From contig NC_069135.1 in the NCBI RefSeq assembly GCF_026914265.1, positions 8,883,001-8,947,000 of the forward strand: a DNA stretch of 64,000 nt, in the 5' to 3' direction. Within the stretch, counting starts at the first letter, position 1. Each line of letters opens with the position of its first letter. The position numbers and the translations under genes were made by a program. Positions 49,201 to 61,200 of the stretch are shown in pieces. A model generated the notes under the pieces. It made no database searches, had not been told where the DNA came from, and saw only the letters and a program-made list of their open reading frames with translations. The DNA comes from Mya arenaria. Taxonomy: Eukaryota; Mollusca; Bivalvia; Myida; Myidae.

Positions 49201-52200
49201 CGTTTGAAGGAGGGATTTACAATGACACTGACTGCTGCAGTATGTTTTATTTTCAATAAAAAAACATGAGCTGGAAGGAGTTAAGTTGTAATGAAACGAT
49301 TTTATTGGACAATGGTTTATTCGCAGCGAAGAACTATACTTCATCGTATACAAAGTTATTTATGCGTTTTCGGAAACACTTTATTTTAATATTCAGCCAG
49401 GACAGGTCGAATATGTTTGACAGCAAGTTTTCGCACACATAAAGTATTATTCCCCATGGTCTTCCCTCTTTCAGCATGCGGTATAACTAAGGCCGATATT
49501 GTGTTCATCGCGGACCAAAGCTCGAGCATCGAGAGGGAGAACTGGCATCTACTTCGTACCTTCATTGCCGCAATCATCGACGGTAAGAACATGATGACAA
49601 CCATACTCAAACTCAAGCCTTTTCCAATTAATGGATAACTTAATGTTACCTGTCATAATGCTCATGCATTTTAAAGGCAATCTTTGCACATATATGTGTT
49701 GAGGTGTTATAATTGACACGAAAGTCCTACATAAAAAAAACGTGTGGTTAAAGCTTGAAATTGTCAATATATGTTGGTTTCAGTCCTAATAAACTAGTTT
49801 AAACACCAAATTAACTTCCGTTTCACTGACCGTTCGACGGCGGTAACTCAAACATTTGCTATGACACATTGCACGGTCTCAAGTTACCATAACCGTTAAC
49901 CACAACGTAAATCCAAAGGGAACTCGTTTTAAAAGCCTTTGGATACAACATAGAAATTAGAGGTTATCACACTTGTCTTGCAGCTCATAAAAATCATACT
50001 GTCGTGGATAATATATCAAAATTTCAAACTTTTCTTAACACAATTAATCATGTTGCCAATGATCAAAAATCAATATATTATACGCACAAACCTAACACAA
50101 ATTTATCTCACTGGACACGGGTACGGTTCCGATTTAATTCTCTTAAGCAATTTAGCACATTCACTTACGAAACAAAAACACTGCCTCCCAGGGCCCCTGC
50201 ATACGCAAGCCAATGAAATAACGTAACACCGTGGAAACCAATCTAAATATATTTTCATATATTAAACATTCCTTTCCGGCCACAGCCCAAAACAAAGCGT
50301 TAAGTTATTTTCTTCTCTGATTTTTCTATGCTTATGAACTTTAACAGATTTCTAGATGTGACACAACATATATTTCGATGCATGTTTGCCAGTGTTGTTC
50401 TGTACGTTCTGTGTCTTCTAGGCTTTGAACTTGGGCCTAATACATGGTCGTCGTTTGCTAATGGGTTTGTTCCTGTAATTTTTCACTATCTTAATAGTCC
50501 TTTCCAATCGGCTATCATCATCAGTCATATCTCATCATTGGCAGGTATGCAGAATAACGTACGTGTCGGCCTGATGACTTACCGTCACAATTGTTCGATC
50601 ATCTTCCACTTGGATAAGTACGAGTCGTTAGCTGAAATTAGACAGGCCGTCATGAATACGCCATACGTGGGAGGCGGTACCTCCACAGCACCAGCCATCG
50701 ACAAGGCCCGCACGGACATGTTTGTTGTATGAACACCATTTGCTTTGCATTGAACTATTCATTAAATGCAAGGTTTAAATATACTTCGCATACAACGTAA
50801 TATCTTTGATTCTTCTAAATTTGATTTTTAAACTATGATGACAATGAAGTTTGGAAATTCAAATTGAGGCGTTGCTTTATATAAGCCATGTTCAAAAAGT
50901 GGTATCCCTTATTGTGGACATCATGTTCCTATTTTCATGTTACCCAGGCGTCGCGAGGGGATAGGCCAGAGGCGGCGAACATCATCATCCTGATAACGGA
51001 CGGCAGGTCTGATAACCGGAATGCTACCATCAATGCCGCTATCAGGGCCAAGTATGTGTGCTTTGTACTAAGTAAATATTTAAAGTTATGGATATTTATC
51101 TCCATAGGGACGACGCTGGGGCATTGTTAAAGACCATGCCAAATTAACGTATTTGCAGCTTCGACAACGCAGTTCACTCACTTTTCTGAGTATGTTAAAC
51201 ACAAGCTACTTCTTATATAGCTAGTTGTGTCCTTAATCCACAATGCGGTAAGAGCGCATTTAATTACTCATAATGTTACGTGTAAGCTTTTTTTCGCTAT
51301 TGAGCAGGAAGGCTTGAGCCATGAATTCATTTAACGTTAACAGCCGCTTACGTTAGCTGTTTTTTGTTTTGATGGATACAAGATTAATTGATGATAGTAA
51401 TCATTAGAAATGGAAACTATTTCTTAATAATATAATGTTACAAATTAGGTGATTTGATATCGGCCGAGGTCAGGAGCCCTGCGCCCGAAGTGTGGTTATT
51501 TCGTTAATCGTTTGCCAATAGTTCAAAATTGTTTTCACATTCGTCGTCCATTTGACGGTTTCCAAACATGCTTTGAACAAGGCACACGATTTTTAAAACA
51601 GCCGGTAAACGAGGAACAACATCGTGGTTAAATTTTATAATTTACAGAATTCTCGTAAAAGGGCGAATTAAGACAGCCAATGTAAAATGGAATATTTCTC
51701 TAATCCCGTATTTGGCGTGTTTAGATGCCAAGCACTACGGCAGAAACGTTTAAGCCGACTTTCGTTTGTATTGGGAGAGTTTTACCGTATCTTGTCGTCA
51801 ATTGTACAGTTTTAGTACTTTACTTGTTCCAGTTTCGTGTCAAATACGTACTGTTGTTTTAGAGTGTAAACTGTATGAAGAAGATATCAAACTTTTTTTT
51901 TAGGTCAAAACAGGTTTTTTTTCAAAACATCCTTACATTTAGGAACGTGTTTCAAGAGAAACAATCCCAATCAAACAGATAAAAAGTCATACTCTGGAAC
52001 AACTCCGAATTAGAATGTTAAAATGAAACAGTACATTATAAAGAATGGCACGAAAAGGGAATACTCTATCTTCGACTTAAGAAATAAGAAATTATATCCA
52101 TTTGATAACATGCAATTCCGAACGGTGACTGTTTTAAAAACTATAACTGATCAATAACATACCGCAATACATATAAAAGGAACTAAAATACATGATATTA

Positions 52201-55200
52201 CAGTGCCGGCTAGAAATATATAAGTCCCCCCAAAAAGATTTCAGTCATAGTGTCTGTATAGCAAACATAATTAAAATATTACTTTTAAATTAAACATAAA
52301 CGAATACTTTAGAATGAAAAAAACAAAAAACATTTTAAACGAAACACTAATTTAAATAAATATACACTGTGTATGCAACGAGCTGTGGAATAACTTTAAG
52401 TGCTTTTTCCAGTCGTAAAGCATTCATATTGGGCTAAATAACCTACAATAAATATAAGGAATATACCTTATAAGAAATTATGGCAGTATTAACTTTATAG
52501 AAATACTCCTTAAATATTACTTTTTTTCTGTTTGAAATACAGAGAAATAATTCCTAATTCAGTAATTTAAAAAAATACCTCAATATCCGATACAATATTG
52601 AGCGTGAAAAAAGCTATTATGAAAAATAAACAAAATGTCCATTTACATCATAACTATCAGATATATAATACAATTTTAGAAAGCCGGTCTGTCTCTCAAA
52701 AAGGAATTATAGGCCCTTTTGCGCCCTTATCTTTTTTATCAAAACATTTTTTAATGCAAATGATATATTTGATATACATAACAAATGTTTAGCTATGTGA
52801 ATCCATTTGAATAAAACAAACTATATAGATTAGTGTCCAATTAGTAGCATTGTAGCGCATACAAGCGGGGAACCAACTCTGTGTTCTCGAGCGTTCTGTG
52901 TGCTTACATATTTTATATTATTTCTCTATTACAGAGAAAGACGGATATCCGCTTTGTCGGTATTTTTCGACAAATTCGATAAAAACATATTTGAGCACTA
53001 TTTCTCAAAATAATGTAAGATTAACCTCTATTCAAAAGGGAGGCAGGTATCCGGATCATTGGGATAGGTATCGACACGTTCGACAGTTCGACGGCCGGCC
53101 CGGAAGACGAGCTGCAAGATGTTGTCTCGGATCCACAGGAGGATAACCTCTTCATGACAGAAAACTTCGAGATTGCTCTCATGAAGTTAAAAAGCGATGT
53201 CTTTACCACCATCTGCCACGGTAAGTCCCACCTGCGACTCATTTTTTGCATTTTATAATTTCCTGCTTATTAAAAGCTAAACAGAGTAGCGGGTAACATA
53301 CCACCGAATCTTCAAGGGCTCTCAATATTTTTGATGAAATTACCCTTAAATCGGCTAGACACCAGATGGTTAAAAATTGGCAAATACATTATTTTCAAAC
53401 AACATGCCTAGAATTTTCAATAAGTTTTTTTTACGTATGAGGCCGATGATTAAAAGGAAATTTTGCCAGTTTGCAAATAGAGCTTAATGGTCTCCCGTTT
53501 TACAGTGCTTGTATTTAGCTTGTGAAAGTCACGTGATTAGTATAGATGCATATACCGACGCTAGGTTTGATTAACTAGGATTTATGTGGTAGAGGTTACA
53601 CACCACCATTGTTATTCCCTATATAATTCAATGTAAAATTATAATTTTCAGACAACATTTAAAGGCATTTCGAGCGAATGCAGGCTATGATAACCACATA
53701 TATTCTTAAAGTACAAGCTTTAAATTACCTTTTAAGCCAATAAAAAAGGGAAGTCAAGTTATTCCTAAGAAAAATCACTCCACTTGAAAAACAAACTCTA
53801 AAAATTGCACCGTCCGCCATGACAGATCTTCCAAAATGACCTTTCAACTATAGGGCAGCGGTTTATGCTTTAATCTCTACTCTAAATGATAAATCAAGCA
53901 AGAATAGATACTTAAGGTATAAAAGTTTCAGGAATAATGAGAGTTTTGATTTACAGTGTATTGAGCATGTGAAAACATGTCTATCAATCATAAGAACTTT
54001 TTTTTATTGAGAATTTTCCACACAACGGAAGTACATATGACGTAATGGTGACGTTATTCCTAGACAAGCACAGTTATTTTTGAAGTGGAAAACACTACGA
54101 AATATGGTTAGTGTAGTAAGCGATGTGATACATCAGTAGGTAAGATTTAATGTGGTGTCACATTTTATATCAAGTTTTGGACCATTTTCTTTTATCTTGG
54201 ACAAGTATCATCTGGTATCAAGTCCTTTTAATGCCGTATTTTTCTGCTCAAATGCAGAACTTTGCATTCTCGTTATTCGAGTAATCCAGTAAACCAAATA
54301 TATTGAGATATTGAAATTAACTGGAACGTTCCCGAAACTGAAAAGGACCAACTATTTAATGATTATATGAAATGACCATTAATCTTACTCACTGATAGGT
54401 TCATTAACACGAATGTTAAATTTTGATGCCAGGTTACCTAAAATAATTTTGGTATTATTTTGATTGATGTTTTCCAACGTGTAAATTAATGAATAAATGA
54501 CTTAAAGTACATTATTTTGAATGTCTTTGCTGTACGTGTATTTTTGTTTTACTTTATTTCAGGTCTAACGTAAAATGATATATTTGGCAATATTTAACTC
54601 TAGAAGACAAACAAACTTGATTGCTATATGATGTTCGGCATTTCTTTTACATTTTCTTTTGTCTGCATACAGACATCTTTCAAATGATACCAAAAATATA
54701 TTGAGATACCACGCATTTGAAATTATCGATTTCCTAGTATTCATTTTTAATAGAATATAATCACCGGTAGCATTTATACAATGGTATTCTGTCGTTTCTA
54801 TTTCAGATCCACCGATTCCGCCACCGAAACGTAAGTTGAGATTTACACATTGCTTCTTGCACTTATTCGTGTTGTATTTAACATAAATTTCTAAAAAGCA
54901 AAATACTTCACAATTAGATCAATCTTCAAGGTTTAATATCTATGTTTAAAAAATGTTCGTCTTTTGACCTATAGCCCAAGTTTGACGCTAAGTTTGAAAG
55001 TCAGAATTTAGTGTCAATCAACTAAAGGTGACCTTTTTATCTAGTGAGCCGATGCGGTCTGCAAGTTTACAACCGAACAAAGGAGATCTGTTGCTTGTGG
55101 GTGGTGAACCCTCTGGTAGCCGGAAGTCGAACACAGTGTTGTGGCGTAACTGCCATAGACCCAGAGAAGTCGGTGTGCTGCAAGAGCGGCACCCCGCATA

Positions 55201-58200
55201 ACAAGTTCGCTGGCGATTATACCAAGTGCTGCTGTTACACCGCTTATGATCAGCGTTCCAGCGTCTGCTGTTCTGGAGTGGTGAGTGACTACATGGATTT
55301 TGACTGAATAATGTTTTTCGTTGTATTTGTTTCAATTTAAATCTACTTGAACTATGTACTTAATATACCTAAGCGTTTGATAGACATCTTCGAAAATGTA
55401 TATACCGTTTGAACGACCATGCACAAACATATTTTCATCGAGACATACTCGACGTGAATACCATTTGTAGTCACACCAATATGGCCAATAAAACGAATTT
55501 TTCACAGATTTTATCAATCTGCAAGTGTGATAAAGATGATTTCCCTAAAGTATGTATATTTTCCCAAATAAAGTCTCTGACGTCAATTCTATTTTGGCCA
55601 CATGCCGCATGCAACGGAAATGACGTCATGTCCTGTTTCGCGGGCGGGGTTGTTTGCACAAAATCTATTTTTTGCCGAAGAATATCGATTATTGCTAATG
55701 TATATTACCTAATATCGATTGTCATGTTACCACGTTAATACCAATGATGAAAGAGGATATATACCATTCATAAAATGATAACAGTCATCGTCATAGAATT
55801 GACATCATTTGCAGTAAACAAGTTTTCATTTATGTTGTGATTTCCTACTTGGTGTTAACAGAATTAATGTTTTTTAGGTTCAACCAAAGGTCGGACAATA
55901 CACACACTGTTGTGGAAATTCTAGCTATGATCCTCTCAACCAGTTTTGCTGTGGTGGTAAGTATAATATTTATGTATGACAAGTTCATTGTCGTGTGGGC
56001 CCTTGTCTTGTGCTATTTAACATGGTTGATTTTTGAATATTTGACCACTTGGTGCGTCCTTGCAGTAACTATGTTGTGTTGTGACAATCTGGTCACGTTC
56101 AATACATGTTAGACTTTGATCCGTTCGCAAAAAACAGCCCACTGTTTTGGCTGATGTCTCGCCCTGTAGTTGATTAGTTAAGGTTTCGATAAAGCACAAT
56201 TTAAAATAAAAATGGCTGTAATGTTTTTTTTACAATAGGAATGCTGTACCCGGAACCATTTCACCCAAACTGTTATGATTGTAAATACGGTCATCCAAAG
56301 CCACGATTCGACGAGAATGAGAAAGTGTGTTGTCGCGGAAAAATGTTCGACGCTATAGCTGGAAATGTGACATGCTGCTGTGATGGCAAGCCTTTCGATC
56401 CAAACAACAAAATATGCTGCAATGATTTTCTTCAATCAAGGGCGAGTGGTCCGACGTCGCAGTGCTGTGCAAATAAAAACATGGACCCAGATAACAGTTT
56501 ATGCTGCGATGGAGTTATACAACCGATCACGGACAGAGATTACACCCGGTGTTGCGGTGATCAAAGTTATATGACGAACAAAGAGCTATGTTGTGACGAT
56601 AAGACCATTATTCCAAAGACAGACAGAGATGACAGTTGCTGCTGTGCAAATAAATCCATCGACCCAAGGAAACATATTTGTTGTAACGATAATAAGCAGA
56701 CCCTATACATGCGGGGGACGCAATGCTGTGATACTGAAAGTTTCGACTCTACAACCCATCTTTGCTGTGATGGTAAAATACAGAAACTTGAAGGCGGCTT
56801 TCTTTATACAATGTGTTGTGGAAAAAACAGTTACAACGCAAAAACACATATGTGCTGCGAAGGTAATTTGAGGAAGAAGACTGAAGAATCGGACAATGCG
56901 TGTTGTGGGGATAATGAAACATTTGATACCAAAACATCTGTTTGTTGTGAGGGTAAACGTGGTCAATATTACCCGCAAAGTACACGGTGCTGTGCAGATG
57001 AAAGCTACGATTATACGACTGCTGTTTGCTGCGGGGGTAAAGTGTACAGTCAGTCAATTGGCACAGATTTGCGGTGTTGCGAGGACAAACCTTATGATTT
57101 AAATAGTAAACTATGCTGTGATGGTACTCGTGTCGTTAAGAAAACAGTCGACAATGACAACTGCTGTTGTGGAGACAAGACCTTCAATACAAATGATGGC
57201 ATTTGCTGCGACAATAAACCTCAGCCCCTCAAAGGATCAAACACACAATGCTGTGGAACAAAAAGTTACAACGCCGACACATTTATCTGTTGTGGGGATA
57301 AAGTTATCAGCATTGAGCAACCGGGCGATAACTGGTGTTGTGGGAAAAAGACAATGAATACTAAGACACACATTTGCTGCAGCGGACAGCCGTCGCCCAT
57401 TCTTGGAGACAACACCCGATGTTGTAAAGACGAAAGCTACAACGCGGACACACACTTGTGTTGCGAGGAAAAGGTGCGAGAGAAACGTAATGGAAAGCCT
57501 AACGATAATGGTTGCTGTGGTAAAACGACGATCAACACAAATGAAGAAATCTGCTGTAAGGGCGAGCCTTCGGCTGTTGACAATATAGAATTTGGGCAAT
57601 GTTGTGACGTGTCTGCTTTTGACATGCGTTATGAATTATGTTGTGACAAGGAAATTGTAACTAAAGCCAGTGCAACGGATGACTGCTGTTGTGGAGACAC
57701 CACAATGACCACTGCCAACCAGATTTGTTGTGATGGCGTTCCGCAAGAAAAGAAAAATGGCCATTTTACAAAATGTTGCAAAGAAAAAAGTTATGACTCG
57801 ATATCAGAAATTTGCTGTGACGATATGTCAATTAAACCGAAAACGAACGAAAATGATGATTGTTGCTGTGGTAATAAATCTATTAATACAGAAACGCAAA
57901 TTTGTTGCATTGGAGAAGTACGGGACAGAAAAGGAGCAGGAAAGAAATGCAAGTGCTGTATGCATGAAAGCTACAACCCTGCAAATCAGATTTGCTGTGA
58001 CGGAAGTGAATTGCGAGACAAAGAAAACTCTGATGATAACTGTTGTTGTGGTAGTTCAACGATGAACTCTGAATCACATATCTGTTGCAATGGCGTACCA
58101 CAGGAATTGTTTGAAGGGTTAACTTTATGCTGCGGCATGAAAAGCTACGACGAAAGTCTCTACCTTTGTTGCAATTCAATGCTTGTAGCTAAAATAGAGT

Positions 58201-61200
58201 CAAAGGATGATGTGTGCTGTGGAAATAAAACTATAAATTCTAAACGCCAATTCTGCTGTGAAGGAACGGTTTGTAAGAACTTTGGAGACCACACTGATTG
58301 CTGCGAAGATCAAAGTTACGATAGACAAAAATCCATGTGCTGTAATGAGGAGATAACCAAGAAGAAAAATGACGATGACGATTGCTGTTGTGGTGATACA
58401 ACAATGAATGTTGCGACGCAAGTTTGCTGTGATGGGGTGCCACAGGACATTGTTGGCTCCGAGACGATGTGTTGTGGTAAGAAGAGCTTTAATCCAGAAG
58501 ATACTCTCTGTTGTGATGGTGATAAGGTACCGAAGCGCAACAGCTCGGACAACTGTTGTTGCGGAAAGAAGCCAATGAATTCAAAAACAGAAATATGTTG
58601 CGACATGGAGGTACAGGAAGCCTACCTTGGGCAATTTAAAACAAAGTGCTGCGGGAAAATAAGCTATAATCCTATAAAGCAGATATGTTGTGACAACGGG
58701 GTGCGTGATAAAGACGAAGATGAGGACGATTGTTGCTGTGGAAGCGGAACTTTCGATTCAAGGACTGACATTTGCTGTCAAGGGACAACAAAGCAGCCAT
58801 TGTATACTGGTCCAACAAAGTGTTGTGGAACTACGAGCTTTGATGAAAACAATTTCCTTTGTTGTATCGAAGAGCTAACTATGAAAGCAGATGTCGATGA
58901 CAACTGTTGCTGTGGAAATACAACCATCAACACCCAGACTGAATTTTGCTGTTCTGGGGTAAGCTGTACAAAGTATGATGATTATACTGACTGTTGTGGA
59001 GCTGCTAGCTATGACACAAGAACACATGTGTGCTGCAAAAACCAGGAGATAAGGCCAATGTCAAAACCTGGTGATGACTGCTGTTGCGGGCAGGAAACAT
59101 CAAATTCAAGATTAGATATATGCTGTGACGAAACTTCTCAACCATTGATTAATGGTAATTATACCAAATGTTGCGGTTCAAAGTCGTATGATTCTGTTGT
59201 GGCCATTTGTTGCGATGAATTGATTAGAAATAAACGACCAAATAAGCAAGAAGACGACTGTTGTTGTGGGGAAACAACAATGAACACACAAACGGAAATG
59301 TGCTGTAATGGAGTTCCACAGCCCCTTGAAGACGGTTCAAATACTAAATGTTGCCAGTTTGTGAGTTATGACGAAAACGACTTCCTTTGTTGTGATGGCA
59401 TTAATCTTACCCCAACCGCAGAGTCAGGTGATAATGCTTGTTGTGGCAAAACTACCATGGATACAAGCTCAGAACTCTGTTGTGAAGGTACACCTTGCAA
59501 TAAGGTCGCTGGAGACAAAACACAATGTTGCAGCTCGGTGAGTTACGATCCAAAGAAACACATGTGTTGTGACCTAATGTTGTTTGACAAAACAAATGAT
59601 ATCGACGACTGTTGTTGCGGAAATAAAACATTTTACACAAAGTCGCAACTTTGCTGTGAGGGTATGCCTGTTGATAAGCCTCCCCGTGCTGGAGAGTTCA
59701 GCTCATGTTGCGCGAATGTGGCTTATGATACACGTTCAAAACTTTGCTGTGATGGAGAAACAAGAGATAAAGAAACCAAAGATGATTCTTGTTGTGGTTC
59801 AACTACCATGAATGCAAAACAAAGGATTTGTTGTGATGGTGTATCATGCAAACGAACTGCTGGAGACAAAACGAAATGTTGTGCACAGTCCAGCTATAAT
59901 CCTGATACGGAAATGTGCTGTGACGAAACTGTTAGAATTAAGAGAAATACCAGTGATGACTGCTGCTGTGGAGATACGACAATGACCGTCGATGAAGAGA
60001 TATGTTGTCATGCTAAGCCCCAACCAGCACCTGGAAACGATTTCTTCAGATGTTGTGGAAGTGTAAGCTATAAACCTAAAACGCATGTGTGTTGTGAAGA
60101 TGATATGCCTATTTCAAAGGAAAAGCCTAATCACAACTGGTGTTGTGGATGTTGCACAACCTACGACACCGAAACGGAGGTATGCTGTAACGACGTTCCA
60201 CAGCCAAAGACAGGACCAAACACTAAGTGCTGTGGTGATGTTAGCTTCGAAAGTACATCGGAAATATGTTGTGACCAAGCTGTGCGCAACAAGAAAAGTG
60301 ATAAAGATGACTGTTGCTGTGGAAACGTAACAATTAATACACAATTAGAGATATGTTGTGAAGGTGTGCCTCAACCTGGTGGCCAGAATGACGATTGTTG
60401 TGGCATAGGGAGCTACAACAAAAACACGCACATGTGTTGTAATGGGAAAAGGATTTTGAAACGAAACCCATCCGACAACTGTTGTTGTGGAGAAACAACA
60501 ATACATACAGATACAGAAATATGTTGCGATGGAACACCGCAGGAGAAACCAAATGGAGATAAATCCAAATGCTGCGTTGATGTTGCATTCGATTCAGAAA
60601 CACAGGTTTGTTGTGAAAATCTGATTTATAACAAAGACAATCCCAAAGATAACTGGTGCTGTGGTAACAAAACTATCGATACAAAGAAAGAAATATGTTG
60701 CAACGATGAAACGTGTGATGCAGTTGCAAAAAATAAAACACTTTGTTGTAAGACGGAGAGTTTTGATCCTGATAAAGAAATTTGCTGCGATGGGGAATAT
60801 CTGCGATCAAAGAATCGGCCGGACGATAATTGTTGTTGTGGTGATTTAACAATTAAGACTCCAGATGAAATATGCTGCGCAGGAAAAAGGGCCATATCTT
60901 ATGGACCAGAAACAGAATGTTGCGGAGAAAAAAGCTTTGATCCAAATACACATTTGTGTTGCGATGGTAAAATCATTGAGAAAACTGACGCATCGGACGA
61001 CTGCTGCTGTAAAGACAAATCATTTGATACAACCATGCAAATCTGCTGTGGCGATAAGGTGCGTGATCTTAAAACAGGCGGTAAGGAGTTCACAACCTGT
61101 TGCGGAGATAAGAGTATGAGCACCAAGACGCATTTGTGTTGTGATAATGAGATGGTAATAAAACGTGACGAAAGTGACGACTGCTGCTGTGGTGATACAA

